A stretch of 64,000 nucleotides of DNA from Acetivibrio ethanolgignens (GCF_001461035.1 NZ_LNAM01000112.1:59584-123583); one strand, 5' to 3'. Positions 51,695-61,630 are shown, counted from the first letter of the stretch. The notes: generated by a model not told the origin, from the sequence alone. A program made the numbers and translations.

Positions 51695-52592
51695 TACATT
51701 TTTTTACAGCATTAAGCAGGGAGTTAAGAATATCCATCGGAACCGTATGTTTTCTCTGGCGTCCATGGGTACAATAACTGCCTGCCTTTTTATGTTTGGT
51801 ATTTTTTATTTTCTTCTGGCTAATTTTCAGTTTATGATAAAAAATGCAGAAAGCTCTGTGGGTGTGACGGTTTTCTTTGACGAAGGTGTGGAACAGGCCG
51901 GTATAGACACCATTGGAGATATGCTGGCAGCACGGCCAGAGGTAGAAAAGATAGAGTTTGTTTCTGCAGAGGAAGCGTGGGAACGCTTTAAGGAGACTAA
52001 TTTTCAGGGAGAGGAGAACCTGGAGGAGTCCTTTGGTGAGGACAATCCTCTGGCAGATTCTGCTTCTTATGAGATTTATATGAATGATATTTCCAAGCAG
52101 TCGGAATTTGTAAAATATGCAAGAGGGATTGAGGGTGTGCGGCAGGTCAACAGCTCCGATACGACAGCGGATAGCTTGTCAAGCTTCAACATTCTGGTGG
52201 GATATATTTCGGCAGCTATTATCATTATCCTTTTGGCAGTAGCGGTTTTTTTGATTAGCACAACAGTTGCGACTGGTATTTCTGTCAGAAAGGATGAAAT
52301 TTCGATTATGAGGCTTATCGGGGCGACGGACTATTTTATCCGGGCACCATTTATCGTTGAGGGTATCCTGATTGGTCTTACAGGGGCGGCGGCACCGCTG
52401 ATTGTATTGTATTTTATTTATAATAAGGTGATTTATTATGTACAGGATAAGTTTGGTATTTTATCCAATATTCTGACTTTCCTGGATGTGGATGTAATAT
52501 TTAAGAATCTGATACCGATTTCCCTAGGGATTGGTGTTGGTATTGGTTTTATCGGAAGCTATCTGACGGTGAGAAAGCACCTTCGGGTATAG
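51681..52592 (+). CDS. ftsX: Cell division protein FtsX
   Basis: 303 residues from the ATG at 51681 (AAAAAGGTGG upstream); an in-frame GTG at 51654 is less likely. One N-terminal helix (about 27-50), an outer domain (about 50-165), then three helices with the FtsX core 'VATGISVRKDEISIMRLIGA'. Opens the coiled-coil hydrolase encoded next. Confidence 0.94.
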   Translation: MTNISTFFYSIKQGVKNIHRNRMFSLASMGTITACLFMFGIFYFLLANFQFMIKNAESSVGVTVFFDEGVEQAGIDTIGDMLAARPEVEKIEFVSAEEAWERFKETNFQGEENLEESFGEDNPLADSASYEIYMNDISKQSEFVKYARGIEGVRQVNSSDTTADSLSSFNILVGYISAAIIIILLAVAVFLISTTVATGISVRKDEISIMRLIGATDYFIRAPFIVEGILIGLTGAAAPLIVLYFIYNKVIYYVQDKFGILSNILTFLDVDVIFKNLIPISLGIGVGIGFIGSYLTVRKHLRV

Positions 52593-52607
52593 GAAGGAGG
52601 AATTGGG

Positions 52608-53819
52608 ATGAAGAGGCTTAAAAGGCTGTGTATCTGGACTCTGGTAGGAGCTCTTGTGCTGGGAAGTGCAGGGAAGATTTACGCTGCCGGAAGTATTTCA
52701 GATGCAAAGTCTGCGAAGGCAGAGTTAGAAAAGAAAAAGAAGGAAACCAAGGAAAAAATTACAGCCCTGGAAAAGGAAAAGGGCAATATCCTGGTTTATG
52801 TGGAAAAGCTGGACAAGCAGCTGGATGAGCTGCAGAATGAAATAGATGAAACGAATGTAAAGCTTAAAAAGACAGAAAAAAACCTGGAAAAAACGAGGCA
52901 GGAGCTTTTAGCGGCTAAGGAACAGGAAGAGAAGCAGTATGAGACAATGAAGCTCCGCATAAAATATATGTATGAAAACGGAAGTACAGATTATCTGGAC
53001 CTTCTTATCCGGGCGGATAGCTTTGCTGATTTTTTAAACCGGACCGAGTATATTGCTAAAATTTCCGAGTATGATAAGAAGCTTTACGAAAAGCATAGGG
53101 AAATGAAGGAGCAAGTAGAACAAAAGAAAGCTTCTCTGGAGGAAAAACTGGATGAGCTGGAGAACCTAAAGGCAGAGCTTGCCTATGAGGAGGAGACAGT
53201 AAATAAGCTTCGTGAGGATAAGCAGGATGAGATTGAAAAATACGAGAATAATATTGATGCGGCCTCGGAAGAGGTAAAGAAATACAATGAGCAGATTGAA
53301 AAGCAGGAGCAGCTGATTGAGGAGCTTTTAGAGGCTGAAAGAAAGCGAATTGAAGAAGAGGAACGTCGGAAACGGGAGGAGGCTGCCAACAATGGTGGTG
53401 GCAACATAATCGTAGACAATACGACAGATGGATTCCGCTGGCCATTGAATGTTCCGGGGCGGATTTCCTCTTACTTTGGAAACAGAGAATCGCCGACAGC
53501 TGGTGCCAGCAGCTATCATAAGGGAATCGATATTGCTGTCCCTGTAGGTACGGATATTGTAGCTTCGGCAGCAGGAACCGTAGTGGTTTCCAGCTATTCT
53601 TCCTCTGCGGGCAACTATATCATGCTCTATCATGGAAACAGCACCTATACTGTATATATGCATTGCTCCAGATTAAATGTCAGTGTAAATGACCAGGTAA
53701 GTAAGGGGCAAAAAATTGCAGAGGCAGGTTCTACCGGTATTTCTACCGGTTCTCATCTGCATTTTGGTATTTCTGTAAACGGAGCCTATCAGAATCCGTT
53801 GAATTATGTAAGTCAGTAA
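52608..53819 (+). CDS. Coiled-coil M23 peptidoglycan hydrolase, PcsB/EnvC-like
   Basis: 403 residues. Signal peptide (about 1-26, cut near 'YAAGS'), long Glu/Lys coiled coil (about 30-245), then a LytM/M23 peptidase domain at about 290-400. Zinc ligands are intact in 'HKGIDIAVP' and 'GSHLHFGI', with 'YMHCSRL' between. Cleaves peptide cross-bridges. The gene order ftsE-ftsX-hydrolase supports control by FtsEX. Confidence 0.93.
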   Translation: MKRLKRLCIWTLVGALVLGSAGKIYAAGSISDAKSAKAELEKKKKETKEKITALEKEKGNILVYVEKLDKQLDELQNEIDETNVKLKKTEKNLEKTRQELLAAKEQEEKQYETMKLRIKYMYENGSTDYLDLLIRADSFADFLNRTEYIAKISEYDKKLYEKHREMKEQVEQKKASLEEKLDELENLKAELAYEEETVNKLREDKQDEIEKYENNIDAASEEVKKYNEQIEKQEQLIEELLEAERKRIEEEERRKREEAANNGGGNIIVDNTTDGFRWPLNVPGRISSYFGNRESPTAGASSYHKGIDIAVPVGTDIVASAAGTVVVSSYSSSAGNYIMLYHGNSTYTVYMHCSRLNVSVNDQVSKGQKIAEAGSTGISTGSHLHFGISVNGAYQNPLNYVSQ

Positions 53820-53837
53820 GTTTGGAGGCAGTAAGCA

Positions 53838-55013
53838 ATGAAAAAAGGAACGATGTCAGGCTTTGCCGGTGGTGTTGCTGTATCAGCGGTACTGGTTGCA
53901 GGCATGCTTCTCACAGGAAATATGAGCCTGAACCTGTCAGGTGACCAGTCGCAGGTGATACAGAAGATAGGTATTCTGGAAAAATACATAGATGCCTATT
54001 ATTTGGAAGAGGTTGATGAAAGCCAGTATGCAGACGGTATTTACAAGGGACTGGTTGATAGTCTGGGTGACAAATATGCAGAATATTATACCGAAGAGGA
54101 ATACCAGGAGCTTATGGAAGCAACCAGCGGAAAATATTGTGGTATTGGTGCTCAGGTGATGCAGAATCAGGAGAGCGGAGTTATCTCTATTGTCCTTCCC
54201 TTTGAGGGAAGTCCGGCAGCAGAAGCAGGACTTTTACCGGGGGATATCGTTTATAAGGTAGCCGGTGAAGAGGTTACTGGTGAGGATTTGACCGCTGTTG
54301 TGGCAAAGATGAAGGGTGAGGACGGAACCACCGTAGAGATGCAGATCTACCGTGATAATGAGTATATTGATGTGACAGTGGAACGCCGGGAAATCGAGGT
54401 GCCTACTGTCAGTCATGAGCTGCTGGACAAAAAAATCGGTTATATTGCTGTATCCTCCTTTGATGAGGTGACCGGCAAGCAGTTTCGGGAAGCCTTAGAG
54501 GAGCTGGAGAACCAGGGAGAAAAGGCACTGATTATTGATTTAAGAAATAATGGTGGTGGCCGCCTGGACGTCTGCGTTGATATGCTTGACAGGATGCTTC
54601 CTGAGGGTACCATTGTCAGCACTAAGACGAAAGCAGGCGTAGGTGAAACCTATACTTCTACCGATAAGGAAGCTTTTGATAAGCCTCTGGTTATACTAAT
54701 CAACGAAAATAGTGCCAGTGCTTCTGAGGTCTTTATGGGTGCTATCCGTGACTACGGACTTGGCAAGCTCGTAGGCACTAAGAGCTTCGGCAAGGGCATT
54801 GTACAGTCTATTTTTGATTTAAAGGATGGCACAGCAGTGAAGTTTACAACCTCCGAATATTTTTCTCCAAAAGGAAATAACATTCATGGCAGCGGTTTTG
54901 AGCCAGATGTGAAGGTGGAGCTTGATAAGGAACTCAAGACCATGATTTCTATCCCGAAGGATAAGGATAACCAGCTTAAAAAGGCAATCGAGGTGCTGGA
55001 GGAGATGTTATAG
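53838..55013 (+). CDS. C-terminal processing protease, S41 family
   Basis: 391 residues. N-terminal membrane anchor (about 8-28), PDZ domain (about 90-175, 'GSPAAEAGLLPGDIVYKVAG'), S41 core with catalytic Ser in 'ENSASASEVFMGAI' and Lys in 'GTKSFGKGIVQ'. Cleaves proteins from the C terminus outside the membrane. Known partners trim wall hydrolases; the neighbour fits that. Confidence 0.95.
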   Translation: MKKGTMSGFAGGVAVSAVLVAGMLLTGNMSLNLSGDQSQVIQKIGILEKYIDAYYLEEVDESQYADGIYKGLVDSLGDKYAEYYTEEEYQELMEATSGKYCGIGAQVMQNQESGVISIVLPFEGSPAAEAGLLPGDIVYKVAGEEVTGEDLTAVVAKMKGEDGTTVEMQIYRDNEYIDVTVERREIEVPTVSHELLDKKIGYIAVSSFDEVTGKQFREALEELENQGEKALIIDLRNNGGGRLDVCVDMLDRMLPEGTIVSTKTKAGVGETYTSTDKEAFDKPLVILINENSASASEVFMGAIRDYGLGKLVGTKSFGKGIVQSIFDLKDGTAVKFTTSEYFSPKGNNIHGSGFEPDVKVELDKELKTMISIPKDKDNQLKKAIEVLEEML

Positions 55014-55284
55014 ATTTTGGTTTATTGCATTGAAATAATTTAATATTGTAATTTCTTTTATACAGCAGACGGGTTCTGCAAAGTTTTGCTTGCGATAGCT
55101 CGCTCCTTCTCAACTTCTCCTAAGATGTTCTATATAAAATCTCAGGAAAGCCTTCGATTTTAAGAACATCTAAGGAGCGATTTTCGAACTCACTTCCGCA
55201 ATATCGCAAGCAAAATCTTTGCAGAACCTGTCTGGTATCAAAGAACTTACATTTACCAAAATCTTTCAATGCAAAAATCAAAAT
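55014..55284. repeat. Large imperfect palindrome A
   Basis: About 271 bp fold back on themselves. Outer arms: ATTTTGG...GCATTGAAA (55014-55035) with 55264-55284. Middle: AGAC-GGTTCTGCAAAG and TTTTGCTTGCGATA (55067-55097) against 55202-55233 with one mismatch and one bulge. Inner: CGCTCCTT (55101-55108)/AAGGAGCG (55172-55179) and AGATGTTCT (55123-55131)/AGAACATCT (55163-55171). Mismatches are spread along the stem. It begins at the ctpA stop codon. No coding capacity. Confidence 0.75.
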
Positions 55285-55311
55285 TTCTAATACACCACGC
55301 AAAAGCCTAGC

Positions 55312-55347
55312 CTGGTAAAAGCATTTACCCTACTTTAGTTTTACCAG
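55312..55347. repeat. Small hairpin between the two large palindromes
   Basis: CTGGTAAAA (55312-55320) and TTTTACCAG (55339-55347) are exact reverse complements. The surrounding bases 55285-55372 show nothing else. Confidence 0.6.
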
Positions 55348-55372
55348 ACTAATGGACTTATGGGGTGATTGA

Positions 55373-55676
55373 AAATTTTGGATTGTAGATTTTGTGAAAT
55401 TCGGGAGACGAAAAAAGAGTGTTGGTATTATAGCGAATAAGCTATACGGAAAAGGGCTGATAATTCTTAAAAATGCATAGCCTACAGAGGCAAAAAACAC
55501 GGAGGTTTTTTGAGCGGACTTGAGACAGGAGGTCGAATGTCCGCGTACTCGTCACCTGTAGTAAATGATATGCATTTTTCTAGAATTATCGCTCTTTGTA
55601 GTCCTAGCTTAAGAGCTATAATACCAACACTCTTTTCGTTTCTTGAAAATCGAAACAAATCTACAAACCAAAATTT
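55373..55676. repeat. Large imperfect palindrome B with perfect 20-bp inner arms
   Basis: About 304 bp. Outer arms: AAATTTTGG...TTGTAGATTT (55373-) against the end at 55676. The 20 bases at 55415-55434 (AAGAGTGTTGGTATTATAGC) are the exact reverse complement of 55615-55634. Further in: GATAATTCT/AGAATTATC, AAATGCAT/ATGCATTT, CTACAG/CTGTAG. At the tip are two hairpins, CAAAAAAC/GTTTTTTG and GCGGAC/GTCCGC. It ends on the stop codon of the HtrA-like gene. Confidence 0.8.
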
Positions 55677-56922
55677 ATCTCTTCCCTAAAGTCACCGTTA
55701 CCTTCATTTCCTTATCATCAGCCCTTGAGGTACGGTAAATGGAAAGAGTGATACTGTCCTTTGGGCGATGGCTGGAAATCAGGTTATTAAACATAGTTAC
55801 ACCAGTGATATCATAGTCATCTACCTGGAGTATGACGTCACCGGATTTAAGACCAGCATCTAAGGCTGGGGAATTATTGTTTACGGTAGAGATATAAATG
55901 CCATTTTCTATGGAGATAGATTCCTTGTATTCGGAAGGAATATCATTAACGATAACACCAAGACTGGCCCGGGATTCGTTATTTACCAGCTTTTCAATCA
56001 AAGGCTTCAGCCGGGAAATACCGATGGCGGTACAAAAATCCGTATTTTTATCTTCACTGTGAGTGATGATACCAAGAACCTTACCCTCCAGATCTACAAT
56101 CGCACCTTCTCCAGTCTCAGCAGATAGCATAGAGGTATAAAACAGCTCCAGCTTGTTATCTGTGATATAGCGGTCAATGGAGTAGCTGGAAACCATACCA
56201 AAGTCCATGGAATAGACCTGGCCGTTTGGGCTGCCAAGAGCCAGAACCGGAGTACCCGGCTTGGCGTAATAGGAATCACCCAAAACAACAGGCTCCAGAT
56301 TTTTACGGATGGAAGAAGGAATATCAGTGAGGGCAATAGATAAAACAGCAAGGTTTGTTTCCTTGTCATAGCCACTCAGTTGGGCTTCTACGGTGGTACC
56401 ATTGGAAAAGGTAATCTGGATGCTGCTGGCATCGGAAATCCGGTTGTAGGCAGATAAAAGAAACAGGCTGGTATCCGTTTTGGCAATCATCAGACCGCTG
56501 GTGGCATCCTTAAGCTCTGATGGATTGTCAAACCAGTCAACACCCTTCATCACGCTGGAAACTGTGACAACAGAGCGATTAAAGGCTACAGCAGCGTCGG
56601 ATAAAAGGCTGTAGAATTCCTCCACCTGCTCCATGTCAAGCTCCGGGAACTTAACTTCTACAGGCTCTGGTGCCGGTGTAGCAGAAGGTGTGGGTGTCGG
56701 CGTAGCCGGGGCTTTGGTTTCCTCTGTAAAGGAAACAGAAGTATTTTTATCTCCTGTTAAAGCCTCAAAATAAGGCCTGGAAAGCGTAAAAACAAAGCTG
56801 CCTATCACTCCAAAGACAACAGCACAGATAGCGGCAGTGCCTGTAGCGTGAAACAGCTTTTTTCTTTTGTTTTTTTTATTTGGAACAATCTGTTCCTTAA
56901 TAAAGGAATGATTATCTGCCAT
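55675..56922 (-). CDS. HtrA/DegP-like membrane protein with inactive protease domain
   Basis: 415 residues from the ATG at 56922 (GAGAGGA upstream). Cytoplasmic N terminus, one helix (27-48), Pro/Thr linker (70-87), trypsin-like domain (about 110-310), PDZ (about 320-415, 'SPALDAGLKSGDVILQVDD'). The catalytic sites are replaced: where HtrA has NNHVV there is 'AYNRI', where it has DIAL there is 'NLAVL', and where it has GNSGG there is 'ETGEG' (269-273). So no Asp, His or Ser. Likely a binding or sensor protein. Convergent with ctpA. Confidence 0.85.
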   Translation of the reverse strand: MADNHSFIKEQIVPNKKNKRKKLFHATGTAAICAVVFGVIGSFVFTLSRPYFEALTGDKNTSVSFTEETKAPATPTPTPSATPAPEPVEVKFPELDMEQVEEFYSLLSDAAVAFNRSVVTVSSVMKGVDWFDNPSELKDATSGLMIAKTDTSLFLLSAYNRISDASSIQITFSNGTTVEAQLSGYDKETNLAVLSIALTDIPSSIRKNLEPVVLGDSYYAKPGTPVLALGSPNGQVYSMDFGMVSSYSIDRYITDNKLELFYTSMLSAETGEGAIVDLEGKVLGIITHSEDKNTDFCTAIGISRLKPLIEKLVNNESRASLGVIVNDIPSEYKESISIENGIYISTVNNNSPALDAGLKSGDVILQVDDYDITGVTMFNNLISSHRPKDSITLSIYRTSRADDKEMKVTVTLGKR

Positions 56923-57094
56923 ACAATATCCTCTCAAAAGCGTAATTGTAATGTAGTTATATTTTACCATGTATTTATGAACAATATATGAATGAATTGT
57001 AAACATGCCAACGTTGCTTTTTTTCCCTGTTTGGAGTAAAATAAATTTGGTATGGACAGAGATTGAAAAAGTATGTGATAGAAATGAGGAGAAC

Positions 57095-59476
57095 ATGAAC
57101 GAAAAGGCATTAAAAACATTAGAATATAACAAAATTATTGATAAGCTGGTGGCTTTTGCTGGCTCAGAACTGGGAAGAGAGAGGTGTAAAAAGCTTCTTC
57201 CGATGACGGACATTGGTGAAATCCGTCGCAACCAGCAGGAGACCAGTGATGCTTTGACACGGGTTTTAAGGAAGGGTAGCTTGTCCTTTTCCGGTTTAAG
57301 GGATATCCGTGCCTCGATTATGCGTCTAGAGGTAGGCGGCGTACTCGGTATGGGCGAGCTTTTACAGGTAAGCTCCGTACTAAATGTAGCTCTTCGGGTA
57401 AAATCCTATGGAAGAAGTGAAGGAAGCGAGGAGGAGACTGCCATAGACAGCCTGAGAGAGCGTTTCTCTCTTTTGGAGCCTTTGTCACCTTTAAATAACG
57501 AGATTAAACGCTGTATTTTATCAGAGGAAGAGATGAGTGATGATGCAAGCCCAACACTCAGGCATATCCGCCGCTCTATCAAGCTGACGAATGACAGGGT
57601 GAGAGAGCAGCTGAATACGATTGTCAATGCCAGCAGCAACCAGACCATGCTGCAGGAAAATATCGTGACGATGCGGAATGGCAGATACTGTCTGCCGATA
57701 AAGGCGGAGTATAAGAGCCAGTTTAATGGCATGGTTCATGACCAATCCTCCTCTGGCTCCACTCTGTTTATTGAACCGATGGCTGTGGTAAAGCTCAATA
57801 ACGAGCTGCGGGAGCTGGCTGTAAAGGAAAATGATGAGATAGAACGGATTTTAGCAGAGCTTAGTAACCAGGCAGGAGAGTATTGCCAAGAATTAAAAGA
57901 CGATATAACTATTTTGGCAGAGCTTGACTTTATTTTTGCAAAGGCTTCTTTATCAAAAGGGATGCGGGCTTCCGAGCCAGTATTCAACGATAAGGGCTAT
58001 ATTAATATAAAAAAGGGACGGCATCCTTTGATTGACAATAAAAAGGTAGTTCCGATTGATATCCATATGGGAAAGGATTTTAATCTTTTGATTGTAACGG
58101 GACCGAATACTGGCGGCAAGACCGTTTCCCTGAAAACAGTAGGACTCTTTACCCTGATGGGGCAGGCGGGGCTTCATATTCCTGCCTTTGATGGCTCAGA
58201 GCTGGGGGTTTTTGAGGAGGTCTATGCAGATATTGGAGATGAGCAGAGCATTGAGCAGAGCTTAAGTACCTTTTCTTCTCACATGGTAAATACGGTTTCG
58301 ATTATCAAGGAGGCCAATTACCGCTCTTTGGTGCTTTTTGATGAGCTGGGAGCTGGTACTGACCCGACGGAGGGGGCTGCTCTGGCAATGTCGATTCTTT
58401 CTTATCTCCACAAGAAGCAGATACGGACCATGGCAACGACCCATTACAGCGAGCTGAAGATTTTTGCCCTGTCGACGGAGGGTGTGGAGAATGCCTGCTG
58501 CGAATTTGATGTAGAGACGCTGCGGCCGACCTACAGGCTTTTGATTGGTATTCCGGGAAAGAGTAATGCCTTTGCGATTTCCAGTAAGCTGGGGCTGCCA
58601 GATTATATTATTACGGATGCGAAGGAGCGGATTGGTGAGAAGGAGCAGAGCTTTGAGGATGTGATTTCAGACCTGGAAAAGAGCCGGGTAACGATGGAGA
58701 AGGACCAGGAGGAGATTGCCCGTTATAAGGAAGAGGTAGAGCGGCTCAAGAAGAAGCTGGAGCAGAAGAATGAGCGGATTGACGAGGCTAAGGAAAAGAT
58801 TCTGAGGCGAGCCAATGAGGAAGCCAGAGAGATTATCCAGGAGGCCAAGGATTTTGCTGACGAGTCCATTCGAAAGTACAACAAGTGGATGAAGGATGGC
58901 TCCATGAACAGGGAAATGGAGAAGCAAAGAAGCGAGCTTCGGGATAAGCTTAATAGTACAGAGTCTAAGCTGGCTTTGAAAGGGCAAAAGGCGAAGAAGC
59001 AGCATAAGGCCAGTGATTTTAAGATTGGTGATGCGGTGCGTGTCCTCAGTATGAACTTAAATGGGACAGTCAGCAGTTTGCCAAATGATAAGGGCGATTT
59101 ATTTGTCCAGATGGGAATTCTTCGCTCCCAGGTCAATATTAAGGATTTGGAGCTGATAGATGAACCGGTAATTACAGGACCAAATATGAAAAAGACCGGA
59201 AGTGGTCAGATTAAGATGGCAAAGACTGCCTATATCAGTCCGGAGCTCAATTTGATTGGAAAACTGGTGGATGAGGCACTGCCGATTCTTGATAAGTACC
59301 TGGATGATGCATATCTGGCTCACCTGCCACAGGTGACGATTATTCACGGGCGTGGAACAGGAGCCCTTAGAAATGCAGTACACAATCATCTGAAGAAAAC
59401 GAGATATGTAAAAAGCTACCGGGTAGGCGGTTTTGGTGAGGGCGACCATGGGGTAACTATTGTAGAATTTAAGTAA
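57095..59476 (+). CDS. mutS2: Endonuclease MutS2
   Basis: 793 residues from the ATG at 57095 (GAGGAG just upstream, short spacing). Core domain, MutS ATPase with 'VTGPNTGGKTVSLKTVG' and 'LFDELGAGTDPTEGAALA', a long coiled coil (about 520-640), and a C-terminal Smr nuclease domain ('IIHGRGTGALRNAVHNHL'). Known roles: anti-recombination and splitting of collided ribosomes. Confidence 0.95.
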   Translation: MNEKALKTLEYNKIIDKLVAFAGSELGRERCKKLLPMTDIGEIRRNQQETSDALTRVLRKGSLSFSGLRDIRASIMRLEVGGVLGMGELLQVSSVLNVALRVKSYGRSEGSEEETAIDSLRERFSLLEPLSPLNNEIKRCILSEEEMSDDASPTLRHIRRSIKLTNDRVREQLNTIVNASSNQTMLQENIVTMRNGRYCLPIKAEYKSQFNGMVHDQSSSGSTLFIEPMAVVKLNNELRELAVKENDEIERILAELSNQAGEYCQELKDDITILAELDFIFAKASLSKGMRASEPVFNDKGYINIKKGRHPLIDNKKVVPIDIHMGKDFNLLIVTGPNTGGKTVSLKTVGLFTLMGQAGLHIPAFDGSELGVFEEVYADIGDEQSIEQSLSTFSSHMVNTVSIIKEANYRSLVLFDELGAGTDPTEGAALAMSILSYLHKKQIRTMATTHYSELKIFALSTEGVENACCEFDVETLRPTYRLLIGIPGKSNAFAISSKLGLPDYIITDAKERIGEKEQSFEDVISDLEKSRVTMEKDQEEIARYKEEVERLKKKLEQKNERIDEAKEKILRRANEEAREIIQEAKDFADESIRKYNKWMKDGSMNREMEKQRSELRDKLNSTESKLALKGQKAKKQHKASDFKIGDAVRVLSMNLNGTVSSLPNDKGDLFVQMGILRSQVNIKDLELIDEPVITGPNMKKTGSGQIKMAKTAYISPELNLIGKLVDEALPILDKYLDDAYLAHLPQVTIIHGRGTGALRNAVHNHLKKTRYVKSYRVGGFGEGDHGVTIVEFK

Positions 59477-59487
59477 AGGGAGGGACT

Positions 59488-60189
59488 ATGGAGAAGCAGA
59501 AAATATTAATTGTAGATGATGACCAGAATATTGCAGAGCTGGTGTCTTTGTATCTGGTAAAGGAGTGCTTTGAGACTAGGATTGTAAATGATGGAGAAGA
59601 AGCATTAAAGGAATTCAAAGAATATAATCCAAATTTAATTTTGCTTGATTTGATGCTTCCGGGCATTGATGGCTATGAGGTCTGCCGGGAGATACGAAAG
59701 ACCTCTAAGGTGCCGATTATCATGCTTTCTGCAAAAGGGGAGGTTTTTGATGAGGTACTTGGACTGGAGCTTGGAGCCGATGACTATATGATAAAGCCCT
59801 TTGACTCCAAAAAGCTGGTAGCCCGGGTCAAGGCTGTACTCCGCCGCTTTCCTACGGCTCCGGCAGCAGAGAAGCCGAAACCGACCGGCGACTATGTGGA
59901 ATATACGGATTTGATTATTAATCAGTCCAACTATTCCGTTACCTACATGGGAGAAAACATTGAGATGCCGCCAAAGGAGCTGGAGCTATTTTATTTCCTG
60001 GCATCTCATCCAAATCAGGTGTTTACCAGAGAGCAGCTTTTGGACCATATCTGGGGCTATGAGTACATTGGCGATACCAGAACGGTGGATGTACACATTA
60101 AGCGCTTGCGGGAAAAGATAAAGAACCATGCAGAGTGGGGCCTTGCTACGGTATGGGGAATTGGCTACAAATTCGAAGTAAAGAAATGA
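59488..60189 (+). CDS. Response regulator, OmpR/PhoB type
   Basis: 233 residues. Receiver with 'ILIVDDDQNIA', Asp in 'LILLDLMLPGIDGYE', 'MLSAKGE', 'YMIKPFD'; winged-helix DNA-binding domain with 'GDTRTVDVHIKRLREKI'. 11 bp after mutS2 and 8 bp before its kinase. Confidence 0.95.
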   Translation: MEKQKILIVDDDQNIAELVSLYLVKECFETRIVNDGEEALKEFKEYNPNLILLDLMLPGIDGYEVCREIRKTSKVPIIMLSAKGEVFDEVLGLELGADDYMIKPFDSKKLVARVKAVLRRFPTAPAAEKPKPTGDYVEYTDLIINQSNYSVTYMGENIEMPPKELELFYFLASHPNQVFTREQLLDHIWGYEYIGDTRTVDVHIKRLREKIKNHAEWGLATVWGIGYKFEVKK

Positions 60190-60197
60190 GGTAGAGC

Positions 60198-61619
60198 ATG
60201 AAACGAAGCCTTCTGGTCAAGTTTGTGGTATGCTATCTTTTCATGGGCATATCCATATTTACAATACTGAATACCTTTGGAATCAACCGAATTCAGCATA
60301 GCCTGGTGGAAAATAAAAAGGATGTGATCTATGAAGAGGCGGGAATTATTTCTTCAGAATATATGAATAACTATTATATGGACCAGCTGTCTTTAGGAAG
60401 CTTAAGGATACAGCTTGGTACGATAGACACTTTTTTAAATGCCCGAATCTGGATTGTCCAGACAGATGGTACAGTGATTTTGGACACCCGAGATTCGTCT
60501 ATCGTGCGAAATCAGGTAAATATCAACGAATTAAATCCAGATTTTCTTGAGAATACTTTTTCTGAAGACAATAGTTTTCCAAAGATATTCAGCGAAAAGA
60601 TGTTGAGTGTGGTATACCCGGTTACGACGAATTATCAGATTAAGGGCTTCATTGTACTGCATACACCACTCGCAGCGATTGCAAGTGAGAGTATTTACTA
60701 TACGGATATTATTAATATCTGTTTTCTTATTTTTATGGTGCTGATGCTTTTTGTGATGGCATATCTTTTCTATGTTACCGTAGTACCCCTTCATAGCATT
60801 GCTAAGGCAGCGAAGGAGTACAGCGATGGGAACTTTGATTATCCACTGGAAATCGGTTCCCATGATGAGTATAGAACTCTGGCTGGCTCTGTTTCCTATA
60901 TGGCTGGCGAAATCAAGAGCCTAGACGATTACCAGAAGAAATTTGTAGCAAATATTTCCCATGATTTCCGTTCACCATTGACCTCTATCAAGGGTTATGC
61001 TGAGGCTATTTTAGATGGTACCATACCTGTGGAAATGCAGGGAAAATACCTGGAAATCATATTGTTTGAAACAGAGCGTCTGACGAAGCTTACAACGAAT
61101 CTTTTGGAACTGAACCGTTTTGAAAATAAAGGAGTGCTTTTAGATATAACAACCTTTGATATTAATCAGGTAATAAAAAAGACGGCTGAAAGCTTTGAAG
61201 GTAGCTGTCTTAAGAAAAATATAAGCATAGAGCTGGTATTTTTAGAAAGAGAAACCTACGTATCGGCGGATATGGGGAAAATCCAGCAGGTGCTTTACAA
61301 TCTTTTAGATAATGCCATTAAATTCAGCCACCATGATTCTGAAATCTGTGTACGGACAGAGGAGAAGGGAGAAAAGGTGCTGGTTTCCGTAAAGGATTAT
61401 GGTATTGGTATTCCAAAGGAGAGCCAGAAGAAGGTATGGGAGCGGTTTTATAAGACCGATGCTTCCAGAGGAAAGGATAAAAAGGGAACTGGACTGGGAC
61501 TTTCGATTACCCGGGAAATTATCAGTGTCCATAATGAAAATATTAATTTAATCAGTACCGAGGGCATTGGAAGTGAATTTATCTTTTCTCTTCCAAGAGT
61601 AGAGCCGGAGGAAGCTTAG
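60198..61619 (+). CDS. Sensor histidine kinase, PhoR/WalK-like
   Basis: 473 residues. Two membrane helices (about 8-28 and 170-195) around an outer sensor domain, HAMP linker (about 196-245), phospho-His in 'VANISHDFRSPLTSIKGYAE', ATP-binding 'LLDNAIKFSHHDSE', 'DYGIGIPKESQ', 'GTGLGLSITREII'. Pairs with the preceding regulator. Signal unknown. Confidence 0.94.
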   Translation: MKRSLLVKFVVCYLFMGISIFTILNTFGINRIQHSLVENKKDVIYEEAGIISSEYMNNYYMDQLSLGSLRIQLGTIDTFLNARIWIVQTDGTVILDTRDSSIVRNQVNINELNPDFLENTFSEDNSFPKIFSEKMLSVVYPVTTNYQIKGFIVLHTPLAAIASESIYYTDIINICFLIFMVLMLFVMAYLFYVTVVPLHSIAKAAKEYSDGNFDYPLEIGSHDEYRTLAGSVSYMAGEIKSLDDYQKKFVANISHDFRSPLTSIKGYAEAILDGTIPVEMQGKYLEIILFETERLTKLTTNLLELNRFENKGVLLDITTFDINQVIKKTAESFEGSCLKKNISIELVFLERETYVSADMGKIQQVLYNLLDNAIKFSHHDSEICVRTEEKGEKVLVSVKDYGIGIPKESQKKVWERFYKTDASRGKDKKGTGLGLSITREIISVHNENINLISTEGIGSEFIFSLPRVEPEEA

Positions 61620-61630
61620 GAGGAAAAGTA

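Noticed and set aside
55081..55302. Short ORFs inside the large palindromes
   Set aside because: They are low-complexity readings of the inverted arms, without ribosome binding sites.
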